Below, piece by piece: positions 32,583 through 41,597 of a stretch of DNA of 64,000 nucleotides (position 1 is its first letter; the number at the start of each line of letters is the position of its first letter). The stretch is from Kaistia defluvii (GTDB taxonomy: Bacteria; Pseudomonadota; Alphaproteobacteria; Rhizobiales; Kaistiaceae): contig NZ_JAPKNI010000006.1 in the NCBI RefSeq assembly GCF_026343955.1, positions 124,001 through 188,000 of the forward strand, in the 5' to 3' direction. The position numbers and the translations under genes are program-made. A model generated the notes under the pieces. It searched no databases and was not told where the DNA came from. It saw only the letters and a program-made list of their open reading frames with translations.

Positions 32583-34883
32583 TCAGCCGGCCGAGCCCTG
32601 CGCGAGCCTTTGGCTCTGGCTGAAGCTCCGGCAGAACTCGGGCACGGCCTGGGCGGGCATCGGCTCTGCGATCAGGTAGCCCTGGATGATCTGGCAGCCG
32701 AGCGCGACGACGGCATCGAGCTGCGACCGTGTCTCCACCCCCTCGGCGACGATCTCCAGATCGAGCGCGTCGGCCAGTTCGATGATCGAGCGGACGATGG
32801 CGCGTGTCTTCGGATCGTGCTCGAGATCGGTGATGAAGGAACGGTCAATCTTCAGGCTGTCGACGGGCAGGCTGCGCAGATGGCTGAGCGAGGCGTAGCC
32901 GGTCCCGAAATCATCGAGGGCGAGGGAAAAGCCGAGCCGGCGCAGATCGTTCAGCGTCGAGGCGATGCGTTCGGCATCGCGCGAGAGGAGCGTGGTCTCG
33001 GTCACCTCGATGGTGAGCTGCGAACTGGTCAGGCCCTGCAGGCGCAGCCGGGCGTCCAGATCCTCGGCGAAGCTCGGCTGGCGCAGGTCGAACGCGGTGA
33101 CGTTCATGCTGACACGGGTCGGCATACCGAGCTTGCTCCAGTCGGCGAGATCGCTGATCACGCTCTGGATCATCGTCTTCGTCAGCGCCTGGGCGATATC
33201 CGGTTCGTCGAAGGTCTCCGCGAAGGTGGCCGGCATCAGCGTGCCGCGCTCCGGGTGCAGCCAGCGCGCGAGGGCTTCGTAGCCGATCAGCTTGCCGGTG
33301 CGGATATCGAGCAGGGGCTGGTAGAATGGCACGATCTCGCTGGCATCGAGCGCCAGCCGCAAGGCTTTCAGCAGCTTGTAGCGGCGCTCGGCGTCGTCGC
33401 GCATCGACGGGGCAAAGAAGACGGTGCGCCCGCGCCCGGCGCGCTTGGAACGATAGACGGCGATGTCGGCATCCGCCATCAGCTCGCCCGAGGTGCGGCC
33501 ATCGGCCGGGAAGATGGCGACGCCGGCGCTCAGGCTGATCGGCACGTCCTGCTGCTTGACCGCGAACGGGCGGGCCACCGCTTCCATCATCCGCTTGACG
33601 GCGGCGGCCGCGTCCTGGGTGTCCTGCGCGTTGGTCAGCACGACGGCGAATTCGTCGCCGCCCAGTCGGCCGATGACGTCGGACTTGCGGATCGTGCCCC
33701 GCAGCCGGCTCGAGACCTCGCGCAGCACCATGTCGCCCGCGTCATGGCCGAGGCTGTCGTTGATGTCCTTGAAGTGGTCGAGATCGATGATGCAGAGCGC
33801 CGCCCGTCGCTTGGCGCGCTTCATCTGCTTCAGCTTCTCCTCGAAACGGCGTTCGAAGAAGCTGCGGTTGGGCAGCCCGGTCAGCCCGTCGTGATGGGCG
33901 AGATGGACCAGCTCGGCCTCCAGCGCGCGATTGCGCGTGATCTCTTCCCGCAATTCATTCGTCGTGCGCTCGAGCGAGGCATAGCTTGCCATCAGGTCGA
34001 CGGCGCGCGCCTCGAGGAGTTCATTGGCATGCAACAGCTCGTTGTGCTGCTTCTCGATGGCGCGGGTCGCGGCCAGAGTCGGGCCGATGTCGATATCGGT
34101 GACGGTCAGGCCCTCGCCATGCGGCGCCAGGCGCAACTGGCGCTCGACGACCTTGCCGTCCTGCATGTAGCTGGCATCGAACACGTCGGGCAGTTGGCTG
34201 TTCACGGCCCGCACGAACCGGTCCATCATGCCGCTGGTTCCGGCGAACGGCCACACCTCCAGCATCTGGCTGCCGATCAGCGCGTCCGGTTCCCTGTGCA
34301 CGCGCCGGGCGGATTCGGCATTGGCGGCAACCACGCTGAAATCCAGGATGGCACCCTTACCATCGCGGTTCGCGCTCAGCACGGTGATGGCATCGGCGCT
34401 GACGTTGAAAACGGAGCGCAGCACATTGGTGGCGTCTTCGCGCGGCCGGACATAGCAGACCAGGCACGTGGTGTCGTCCGACCGAACGGGCAGGATCAGA
34501 CGTTCCGTTATGCCGACCGCGGTGGCCCCGACCTTGCTGTGCAGCGCCAGGCCGGGCCTGCCCGATCGCAGGACCTGGAAATAGGTGGCGCGAAACGATC
34601 GCGCGCCCAGGTTGCCGATCTGCTCCAGAACGCGGCCCGTGGGATCATGCCCGAACACGGCGACGACGTTCCGCCCGACCTTTTCGTAGATCAATGTCTC
34701 GCCCGCGGCACGCATGACCATCATGCGCTCCGCCATCGGGCTCGCGAGCGCGATCGCGAAGTGCCGGATGTCAGGGATCTCGCCGCCATTTGCCGCAAAC
34801 CACATGGCGTAGAGATCACGGACGTCACTGAAATCAGTCGTCTGCTCTATATCGCCTATGCGGACGTCTACATAGCTCGTCAA
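32583..34883 (-). CDS. GGDEF-EAL bifunctional cyclic-di-GMP enzyme
   Basis: About 766 residues. N-terminal sensory region (about 1-290, PAS-like and coiled-coil at KQHNELLHANELLEARA), GGDEF domain with an intact RLGGDEFAV, and EAL domain with YEALARW, TLLSRDAERI, DDFGTGYASL and EGVET. Both catalytic motifs look intact, so it may both make and break cyclic-di-GMP. No membrane helix is evident. The start appears to be TTG at 34883, backed by AGGAAGG eight bases upstream. Neighbouring polysaccharide genes fit a role in matrix control. Confidence 0.88.
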   Translation of the reverse strand: MTSYVDVRIGDIEQTTDFSDVRDLYAMWFAANGGEIPDIRHFAIALASPMAERMMVMRAAGETLIYEKVGRNVVAVFGHDPTGRVLEQIGNLGARSFRATYFQVLRSGRPGLALHSKVGATAVGITERLILPVRSDDTTCLVCYVRPREDATNVLRSVFNVSADAITVLSANRDGKGAILDFSVVAANAESARRVHREPDALIGSQMLEVWPFAGTSGMMDRFVRAVNSQLPDVFDASYMQDGKVVERQLRLAPHGEGLTVTDIDIGPTLAATRAIEKQHNELLHANELLEARAVDLMASYASLERTTNELREEITRNRALEAELVHLAHHDGLTGLPNRSFFERRFEEKLKQMKRAKRRAALCIIDLDHFKDINDSLGHDAGDMVLREVSSRLRGTIRKSDVIGRLGGDEFAVVLTNAQDTQDAAAAVKRMMEAVARPFAVKQQDVPISLSAGVAIFPADGRTSGELMADADIAVYRSKRAGRGRTVFFAPSMRDDAERRYKLLKALRLALDASEIVPFYQPLLDIRTGKLIGYEALARWLHPERGTLMPATFAETFDEPDIAQALTKTMIQSVISDLADWSKLGMPTRVSMNVTAFDLRQPSFAEDLDARLRLQGLTSSQLTIEVTETTLLSRDAERIASTLNDLRRLGFSLALDDFGTGYASLSHLRSLPVDSLKIDRSFITDLEHDPKTRAIVRSIIELADALDLEIVAEGVETRSQLDAVVALGCQIIQGYLIAEPMPAQAVPEFCRSFSQSQRLAQGSAG

Positions 34884-35206
34884 GCCGCGGGCCTTCCTGG
34901 GTCAATACCTGGCGAAAGCTACCGTGACCGATCTTTATAACCGATTAAATGGAATCGCCATCCGCCCCAATTGTGGCGAATTCCTGGCTACCGGCAATTC
35001 TCAGAACGCGACATTCCACCGGAGAGTGTAACGTAAGGTCAGCTTATTGTCTCTGCGTATGGGCTCGGCCCCTGCGAGGGCAGCCCGGAGACGTTGCCTG
35101 CCGGATGGTCGTTTTGTGGGCGCTACTCTGGATAGCGGCCGCGCGCCTGGCGGCGCGCGGGGCGTGCAGTTCGGGCAAGCCGTCGCGGACGCCGGCGTGG
35201 GGCGGC
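34884..35206. other. Gene-free spacer
   Basis: 323 bases between the c-di-GMP enzyme and a small gene. TTTATAACCGATTAAATGG near 34933 is an AT-rich patch likely used as a promoter element. No repeat, RNA or gene is evident. Confidence 0.35.
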
Positions 35207-35407
35207 CTAGGAAGCCCGGGCGAGCGGGGCGGGGGGATTGCGTCGGATCTGGCGCGCGGCGCGTTCGGCCGCCACGGCATCGATGAAAACCTGGCCCTCC
35301 AGCGTCGAAAACGTCCCTTCGAGGGCGTGGAACGCAAAGGACCTGCCAGACCGGATGAGTATGCCGGCCGCTTCGTCATCGATCTCGATGATGTAGTTGT
35401 CGAACAC
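35207..35407 (-). CDS. Small conserved hypothetical protein
   Basis: A 66-residue protein (begins FDNYIIEIDDEAAGIL after the start residue; ends RRNPPAPLARAS). Compact, mixed alpha/beta, no signal or membrane segment. The GTG at 35407 has a good AAAGGAGA nine bases upstream, the main reason to accept this gene. I believe similar short proteins occur in Rhizobiales, but no function is known. Confidence 0.6.
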   Translation of the reverse strand: MFDNYIIEIDDEAAGILIRSGRSFAFHALEGTFSTLEGQVFIDAVAAERAARQIRRNPPAPLARAS

Positions 35408-35953
35408 CGAAGTTCTCCTTTCGCCGCCTGAAGCCTGCCATGCAAGCTTCGGGCCGCGATCATTCCTGTGTCTCAGCGTCAGTGACGCGCCGGGATGGGG
35501 TCCCGGTGCGCACCAATGTGGCAAGTCAGCGGGAGTTCCGGCGACAGCGGCATATTTCGAACGGATGGAAGGGCTTACGCAGGGTTGCCACTGTTTTCGG
35601 CATCGGACATCTCCTCATCGAAATCCAGAGCCACGAACCCGTTCGTGACGCTTTAGCGTTTGGTGTCGCGGCGCAAGCTGCTGTTCAAATCACCGCGGCA
35701 TCGCTTTGGATGCGACGCCCATATGGGCCCGACACCGGCGCTTCTACCAGCCACGCATTTCCTTTTTTTGACAGTCCGCGAGGATAGGGTTCCGCTCAGG
35801 GCGCGCCACGAGGAATCCTGCGGAAGTCTTGGTCTTTGCTGTCCGATCGAAGACAAATTTCGGCGCGGTCGGCGCCGGTTGGTCAACGCCGCGATTGACA
35901 AGATCGGCGTCTTTCCAGTTCTTGGGCGCAACGCTTGGGTCGGGGGAGAACAC
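35408..35953. other. Gene-free upstream region of xylulokinase
   Basis: 546 bases. Reading frames on both strands are short or out of context (the in-frame extension of xylB to 35660 lacks a ribosome site). No terminator or operator palindrome is obvious. The sequence just before 35954 holds the GGGGGAGAA ribosome site for xylB. Confidence 0.35.
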
Positions 35954-37426
35954 ATGGCCTGCTACATCGGCATCGATATCGGTACGTCGGCGGTCAAGGC
36001 GCTGCTGCTTGACGAAAGCCAGTCGGTTCTGGCGGAGACGGATGTGGCGCTGCCGATCTCGCGGCCCCATCCGCTCTGGTCCGAGCAGGATCCCGAGGCC
36101 TGGTGGCAGGCGACGGAGAAGGCGCTTCGCAGCCTGCAGGATGCCGCCCCGGCCGCCTATGCGGCGACGGTGGCGATCGGTCTTTCCGGGCAGATGCACG
36201 GCGCCGTGCTCATGGACAAGGCAGATCGCGTGCTGCGGCCGGCCATCCTCTGGAACGATGGCCGCAGCCATGCCGAGTGCGAAGCCCTGGAGCACCGCGT
36301 GCCCGATCTCGGCCGGATCGCCGGCGTGCCGGCGATGCCGGGCTTCACCGCGCCGAAGCTGCTGTGGGTGGCGCGGCACGAACCGGAGGTCTTTGCCGCC
36401 GTCGCCCATGTGCTGCTGCCCAAGGACTATGTCCGCTTCCGCCTGACCGGATCCTATGTCTCCGAAATGTCGGATGCCGCCGGGACGCTCTGGCTCGACG
36501 AGGCGGAGCGGCGCTGGTCGCCGGAGATCGTTGCCGCCACCGGGCTCGATCCCGCCGTGATGCCGCGCCTGGTCGAGGGCTCGGACGCGGCCGGCACGCT
36601 GTCGGCGACGGCGGCGGCGACGCTCGGGCTGGATCCCAAGGTCGTGGTTGCCGGTGGCGGCGGCGATGCGGCGGCGGGTGGCATCGGCATCGGCGCGGTC
36701 GACGAGGGCGATGCCTTCATCTCGCTCGGAACGTCGGGCCAGTTCTTCGTGGTCAATGAGACCTACCGGCCCTATCCGGCCGCCTATGTCCATACCTTCG
36801 CCCATGCGCTACCGGGGCGCTGGTTCCAGATGGCGGCGATGCTGAATGGCGCCAGCGCGCTGGCCTGGGCCGCCCAACTGGTCGGCGAGGCCGATATTGG
36901 AAAACTGCTGGCCCGGGTCGAGGCGACGCCGGCGAAGAACAGCGAATTGCTGTTCCTGCCCTATCTCGCCGGCGAGCGCACCCCGCACAACGACCCCTAT
37001 GCCCGCGGTGTGTTCTTCGGGCTCGATCCGGCGACGGAGACGACGGATCTCATCCGCGCTGTGCTGGAAGGCGTCGCCTTCTCCTTTGCCGATGCGCAAT
37101 CGGCGCTGGCCACCGCCGGGACGCGGCCGAAGCGGATGGGCGCCATCGGCGGCGGCGCCAAGAGCCCGCTCTGGATGAAGATGTTCGCCGACGTGCTGGG
37201 CGTGCAGATCGTGCTGCATGAAGGCGGCGCCAAGGGGCCTGCCTTCGGCGCGGCACGGCTGGCGATCCTGGCGGCGACGGGCCAAAGCACGGCGACGGTC
37301 TGCACCGCGCCGCCGATCAACGCGACGATCGATCCCGATCCCGCCGCCACGGCCCGCTACGCCGAGAAGATCGAGCGCTTCCGGCGGCTCTACAAGGTGC
37401 TGAAGCCGGAATTCGCGCCGCGCTGA
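35954..37426 (+). CDS. xylB: Xylulokinase
   Basis: A 490-residue FGGY kinase that phosphorylates D-xylulose at the pentose-pathway entry. N-terminal GIDIGTSAVKALLLDE phosphate loop, GLSGQMHGAV with WNDGR, the catalytic-type Asp238 in GGGGDAAAGGIG, and C-terminal GGGAKSPLWMKMFADVLG for ATP binding. Length fits XylB. No xylose isomerase or transporter adjoins it; the frc transporter is 3 kb downstream. It converges with the AraC gene, with a 37-base overlap of reading frames. Confidence 0.9.
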   Translation: MACYIGIDIGTSAVKALLLDESQSVLAETDVALPISRPHPLWSEQDPEAWWQATEKALRSLQDAAPAAYAATVAIGLSGQMHGAVLMDKADRVLRPAILWNDGRSHAECEALEHRVPDLGRIAGVPAMPGFTAPKLLWVARHEPEVFAAVAHVLLPKDYVRFRLTGSYVSEMSDAAGTLWLDEAERRWSPEIVAATGLDPAVMPRLVEGSDAAGTLSATAAATLGLDPKVVVAGGGGDAAAGGIGIGAVDEGDAFISLGTSGQFFVVNETYRPYPAAYVHTFAHALPGRWFQMAAMLNGASALAWAAQLVGEADIGKLLARVEATPAKNSELLFLPYLAGERTPHNDPYARGVFFGLDPATETTDLIRAVLEGVAFSFADAQSALATAGTRPKRMGAIGGGAKSPLWMKMFADVLGVQIVLHEGGAKGPAFGAARLAILAATGQSTATVCTAPPINATIDPDPAATARYAEKIERFRRLYKVLKPEFAPR

Positions 37427-38229
37427 GACGCCGTTTCGGGGCGGGCGTTAGCGAAATAGCGCGCGGGCGTGACGCCCAGCTCGCGCCGGAACATCGCGAT
37501 GAAGGCGCTCAGGCTGTCGTAGCCGACATCGAGCGCCACATGTGTGATCGGGTTGCCAGCGGCGATCCGTTCCAGCGCGCGGATCAGGCAGGCGCGCTGC
37601 CGCCAGGCGGAGAAGCTCATCCCCGTTTCGTCGATGAAGCGGCGCGTCAGCGTCCGCGGCGCAATCCCGGCCCAGACGCCCCAGCCGGCGAGGTCCATCT
37701 TTGCGGCGGGATCGTCGGCGATGGCGCGCGCTATCTTGCGGGCGCGCGGGTCACGGGGTAGGGGCAGGCTCAGCGGCATCGGCGTCAGGGCGGCAATCTC
37801 GTCGAGGATGACATGGGTGAGGTTGATCTGGGGCGGCCCTAGCTCCCGCTTCTCCGGCCAGTTCGCCGCCTTCAGCACCGCCTGCTTGAGGAAGGGCGAC
37901 AGCGCCCCGACCAGCACCGTGTCGGGCAGTCCTGCGCAGGCGCTCGGCGCGATATAGGCCGTCCAGCCGGCAAACGGCCCATGTGAGCGCGCGCCATGCG
38001 GCACGCCAGGCGGAATCCAGATCGCGTAATCGGGCGGCACGACGAAGCCCGCGGTCTCGCTCATCAGCGACAGCAGGCCGGCATTCGAGCCGAACAACTG
38101 GCCGCGAGCATGCTGATGCTGGCCGGACCGGACCACAGTCCCGCGCAAATCGGCAACGGCATAAAGCAGCGGGCCGTCCTCGGTATGGAGGAGGTCGAGT
38201 TCGATCGATGAGGCTAGATTGGCGTCCAT
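37390..38229 (-). CDS. AraC-family transcriptional regulator
   Basis: A 279-residue regulator. N-terminal cupin-like sensing region (VVRSGQHQHARGQLFGS, WIPPGVPHGARSHG), then two helix-turn-helices (VWAGIAPRTLTRRFIDETG; HVALDVGYDSLSAFIAMFRRELGVTPARYF). Diverges from the small gene pair at 38311 with an 81-base gap, so it may control that pair. The frame extends to 38544, but ATG 38229 begins the recognisable protein. It overlaps the 3' end of xylB. Confidence 0.88.
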   Translation of the reverse strand: MDANLASSIELDLLHTEDGPLLYAVADLRGTVVRSGQHQHARGQLFGSNAGLLSLMSETAGFVVPPDYAIWIPPGVPHGARSHGPFAGWTAYIAPSACAGLPDTVLVGALSPFLKQAVLKAANWPEKRELGPPQINLTHVILDEIAALTPMPLSLPLPRDPRARKIARAIADDPAAKMDLAGWGVWAGIAPRTLTRRFIDETGMSFSAWRQRACLIRALERIAAGNPITHVALDVGYDSLSAFIAMFRRELGVTPARYFANARPETASQRGANSGFSTL

Positions 38230-38310
38230 GCGACAAAAATTGGCACGAACCCGCAAGCCACGCCAGATCGCGCGGCGTAAATCTCCGGCATCGCAGAACG
38301 GAGATCTTCC

Positions 38311-38586
38311 ATGCGTGCAGCAGACATCCTCCCCGATGACGTCGATACCGGCGAATTCGCCGGCACGGTGATCCGCAAGGGCACCGTCGCGGCCTTCCTC
38401 GCCAATGCCGAGACCTTCTCGGATCCGGGCGCCTCCACGGCCGCCAAGGCAATCGCAGAGTTTCATATCCTCGAAGCCGTACCGGCGCTCCAGGCGCTCG
38501 GCCTGTTCGCCGTCATGGAGGTTCGTGACCCGAACCTTCGTCACTGTATCGCGGACTGGACCGAAGCCGGGCGGAGAGAACGATGA
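38311..38586 (+). CDS. Conserved hypothetical protein, first of a coupled pair
   Basis: A 91-residue soluble protein (ILPDDVDTGEFAGTVIRKGT..., then AIAEFHILEAVPALQALGLF). The motif TVIRKGTVAAFLANA looks conserved in a family I recall as unnamed and always next to the following gene. Start ATG 38311 follows AGATCTTCC without a strong ribosome site. Its stop overlaps the next start (ATGA), so both products are made together. Function unknown. Confidence 0.65.
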   Translation: MRAADILPDDVDTGEFAGTVIRKGTVAAFLANAETFSDPGASTAAKAIAEFHILEAVPALQALGLFAVMEVRDPNLRHCIADWTEAGRRER

Positions 38587-38990
38587 TGCTGAATTGCGAC
38601 GAGTTTCCGCTGGTCTATATCCGGGACCACGATCACGACGTTCGCGCGCCTGGCGAGCCGTCCTGGCCGGAGGAGATGGAGGCGCTGCTCGGCCGGAACC
38701 GTCCCTTCGTTATACTCTTCGATGCGCCGCAAAAGCACGAGCAGGAGGAGACGCAGGAGGAGCGGCGCGAGAAGGCGATCTGGTTCAAGAGGAATCGCGC
38801 CCGCCTGACCGCGCTCTGCGCCGGCGCCATCGTGATCGAGAGCAATGGCCCGACGCCGATGCCGATCCGCCTTGCCGCCCGCGCTGTCGGCAAGGCGTTC
38901 GGAGTCGAATTCAGGTTTGTCGGAGACGATAAGGCAGCCAGAGAAGTAGCCACCACTATCCTGGAGGACAAAGTCCTGATCTCGGGTTGA
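38583..38990 (+). CDS. Conserved hypothetical protein, second of a coupled pair
   Basis: A 135-residue soluble protein. A strand-rich start (LVYIRDHDHDV), a Glu-rich charged helix (HEQEETQEERREKAIWFKRNRARL) and an alanine-rich helical C-terminus (PIRLAARAVGKAFGVEFRF). The ATG overlaps the preceding stop codon, a strong sign of translational coupling. No catalytic motif is recognised. The pair is divergent from the AraC gene. Function unknown. Confidence 0.65.
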   Translation: MMLNCDEFPLVYIRDHDHDVRAPGEPSWPEEMEALLGRNRPFVILFDAPQKHEQEETQEERREKAIWFKRNRARLTALCAGAIVIESNGPTPMPIRLAARAVGKAFGVEFRFVGDDKAAREVATTILEDKVLISG

Positions 38991-39155
38991 AGGCAGGTTC
39001 CGATCCAAGAAATCGAGACTTCGCATCGCCGCAATCGGGAGGATTTTATTGCCGCAACGCAAGATCGAATGCGGGTTGACTTGCCTCCGCATCCACCGAT
39101 TAACTGCATCAGGTTAAATTAATGAGCGGTCAACGCTCTGCCTGGGAGGCGCGCC

Positions 39156-40421
39156 TTGGAAAAGGCCGGGATTGGTCGCGGAAGCAATTCCGCCCAGCTT
39201 CGCCGCTACAATGAAAGGCTTGTCCTGCAACGGCTGCGCCGTGCCGGCGAGGCCTCCAAGGCCGATCTCGCCCGCGCCGCCGACCTCACCAACACTGCCA
39301 TTGGCGGCATCATCCGCAAGCTCGACGATCTCGGCCTGATCGAGGCCGTGGGAAAGCGCCATGATGGCGGGCGCGGCCAGCCGGCAACGATGCTCCGTCT
39401 CAATCCCGATGGCGCCTATGGCATTGGCGTGCGCCTCGATCGCCGTTCGATCGAAACGCTCCTGATCGATTTCGACGGCACGCCGCTCGCCCGACGCGCT
39501 TACGACATGGTGCTGCCGGAGCCGGCCGAGGCGCTGGCCATGGTAGCGGGCGACGTGCAGGCGCTGCTGGAGCGGCTCGACCCGCAGGCGCGCGAGCGTT
39601 TCGCGGGGATCGGCCTGGCGCTGCCCTACAATCTCGGCGCCTGGCTGCGTCGCCTCGACCTGCCGGCCGAGACCTTCCGGCGCTGGGACGATTTCGACTT
39701 CGCCGCGCAACTGGAGGAGGCGACCGGCCTTCCCGTGTTCAGCGAGAATGACGGCAACGCCGCCGCCATCGCCGAGCTGTTCTACGGACTGGGCCGGCGC
39801 GCCGACGACTTTCTCTATCTGTTCATAGGGCCGGCTATCGGCGGCGGCATCGTCGTCAAGGGCGATTGCCTGCGCGGCAGCACCGGCAATGCCGGCGACG
39901 TCGCGGTGATCGCGGTGGCGCCCAGCCGGCTCGGCTCGTCGCCAAAGTCGGAGGACGGGCGCGAGTTGCTGATCACCCGCGCCTCGCTCAATGCGCTTGG
40001 CCGGCATCTCCAGGCCCATGGAGTCACCGTCGCTACGCCGGCCGACATGCAGGCAGCCTTCGCGGCCGGCCATCCCGCCGTCCAGGAGTGGATCGAGGAT
40101 GCCGTCCAGGCGCTGGCGCCCGCGATCTGGTCGGCGATCGCGCTGCTCGACGTGCCGCTGATCGTGGTCGACGCCGACATCGATGGCGGGCTGGTGGATG
40201 CGCTGATCCGGCGGCTTGCCGTCGCGCTGGACGAGCACGCGCCCGAAGCGCGCCGGCCGCCCCGCATCGTGCATGGCACGCTTGGCCGCGATGCCGGCGC
40301 CATCGGCGCGGCGACGTTGCCGATGTTCTTCAATTTCTCGCCCCGCGCCTCGATCCTGACGCGGGACGACGATGACAGCGAATTCGAGACCGGCCCGATG
40401 CGGCTCGCCGGCCTCACATGA
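39156..40421 (+). CDS. frcR: ROK-family transcriptional regulator (FrcR-like)
   Basis: A 421-residue repressor. N-terminal winged helix (RRAGEASKADLARAADLTNT, IGGIIRKLDDLGLIE), then a ROK sugar-kinase-like domain with GIGLALPYNLG and SENDGNAAAIAELFYG and the ligand region AIGGGIVVKGDCLRGSTGNAGDV. It replaces the CxCGxxGC zinc motif with other residues. TTG start with GGGAGG seven bases upstream. It sits upstream of frcBCA as in Sinorhizobium meliloti, so it likely represses that operon until the sugar binds. Confidence 0.82.
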   Translation: MEKAGIGRGSNSAQLRRYNERLVLQRLRRAGEASKADLARAADLTNTAIGGIIRKLDDLGLIEAVGKRHDGGRGQPATMLRLNPDGAYGIGVRLDRRSIETLLIDFDGTPLARRAYDMVLPEPAEALAMVAGDVQALLERLDPQARERFAGIGLALPYNLGAWLRRLDLPAETFRRWDDFDFAAQLEEATGLPVFSENDGNAAAIAELFYGLGRRADDFLYLFIGPAIGGGIVVKGDCLRGSTGNAGDVAVIAVAPSRLGSSPKSEDGRELLITRASLNALGRHLQAHGVTVATPADMQAAFAAGHPAVQEWIEDAVQALAPAIWSAIALLDVPLIVVDADIDGGLVDALIRRLAVALDEHAPEARRPPRIVHGTLGRDAGAIGAATLPMFFNFSPRASILTRDDDDSEFETGPMRLAGLT

Positions 40422-40505
40422 AATCCTCGGGAGGGACCGGGAGCGTCGCGGAGAAGCTGGTCGCTTCGCTGGCGCAGAACAAGAAACGGCCAGGGAGGAA
40501 CGGAT

Positions 40506-41507
40506 ATGTTGAAGAAGCTCATGCTCGCCGCCAGCCTTTTGGCGCTGTCGGCCGCTCCGGTGCTCGCCGACGAGACGATCGGCCTGATCACCAAGACGGA
40601 GACCAACCCCTTCTTCGTCAAGATGCGCGAGGGCGCGCAGGCCAAGGCCAAGGAGCTTGGCGTCACGCTGATCACCGCCGCCGGCAAGTATGACGGCGAC
40701 AATGACGGCCAGGTCGCGGCGATCGAGAACCTGATCGCGGCCGGCGCCAAGGGCTTCGCGATCGTGCCGTCGGATTCGAAGGCGATCGTGCCGACGATCC
40801 AGAAGGCGCGCGACGCCGGCCTGAAGGTCATCGTGCTCGACACGCCGCTCGATCCGATGAACGCCGCTGACGCGACCTTCGCGACCGACAACCGCAAGGC
40901 CGGCATGCTGATCGGCGAGTGGGCCAAGGGCACGCTGGGCGACAAGGCCAAGGATGCCCGGATTGTGTTCCTGGACCTTGCCACCAACCAGCCGACGGTC
41001 GACTTCCTGCGCGACCAGGGCTTCATGCAGGGCTTCGGCATCGACGTGAAGGACCCGAACAAGATCGGCGACGAGGACGATCCGCGCATCTGCACGCATG
41101 AAATCAGCCAGGGCGACCAGGAGAAGGGTCGTACCGCGATGGAGAACGCGCTGCAGAAGTGCCCGGATGTCAATGTCGTCTACACGATCAACGAGCCGGC
41201 CGCGGCTGGTGCGTGGGAAGCGCTGAAGGCGGTCGGCAAGGATGATGGCAGCGTGCTGCTGGTCTCGATCGATGGTGGCTGCCCGGGCGTCAAGAACGTC
41301 CAGGCCGGCACGCTCGGCGCCACCTCGCAGCAATATCCGCTGAAGATGGCGGCGATGGCGCTCGAGGCGATTCACACCGGCAAGATCCCGGAAATCGATC
41401 CGGCCGTCGGCTTCCTCGACACCGGCGCGCAGCTGATCACCGCTAAGCCGGTCGATGGCGTGCCGTCGATCTCCGTCGAAGAGGGTCTCAAGCTCTGCTG
41501 GGGCTGA
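40506..41507 (+). CDS. frcB: Sugar ABC transporter periplasmic binding protein (FrcB-like)
   Basis: A 333-residue periplasmic protein with signal peptide (cleavage near VLADE). The pattern [100 protein letters not shown] closely matches my recollection of S. meliloti FrcB, the fructose binding protein (also mannose/ribose). A GGGAGG site precedes the ATG. Strong hairpins lie just downstream, so it is probably expressed above the permease and ATPase. Confidence 0.88.
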   Translation: MLKKLMLAASLLALSAAPVLADETIGLITKTETNPFFVKMREGAQAKAKELGVTLITAAGKYDGDNDGQVAAIENLIAAGAKGFAIVPSDSKAIVPTIQKARDAGLKVIVLDTPLDPMNAADATFATDNRKAGMLIGEWAKGTLGDKAKDARIVFLDLATNQPTVDFLRDQGFMQGFGIDVKDPNKIGDEDDPRICTHEISQGDQEKGRTAMENALQKCPDVNVVYTINEPAAAGAWEALKAVGKDDGSVLLVSIDGGCPGVKNVQAGTLGATSQQYPLKMAAMALEAIHTGKIPEIDPAVGFLDTGAQLITAKPVDGVPSISVEEGLKLCWG

Positions 41508-41546
41508 GTTTTCCGCGCCGCCCCGTGGCGGTTCTGATCATGACCA

Positions 41547-41572
41547 TGTGGGAGCGCCCAGGCGCTCCCACA
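41547..41572 (+). promoter_or_regulatory. Stabilising hairpin between frcB and frcC
   Basis: TGTGGGAGCGCC-CA-GGCGCTCCCACA is a perfect 12-bp stem. A weaker CCGCC/GGCGG hairpin lies at about 41518. There is no T-run. Such stems after binding-protein genes protect upstream mRNA and give excess binding protein over the permease. Confidence 0.7.
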
Positions 41573-41597
41573 GACTGGCGTCGGGGAGAATGGCTTT

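Noticed and set aside
32403-34940. An 845-codon plus-strand frame over the GGDEF-EAL gene
   Set aside because: Antisense to a gene with intact GGDEF and EAL motifs; no domain in the translation.
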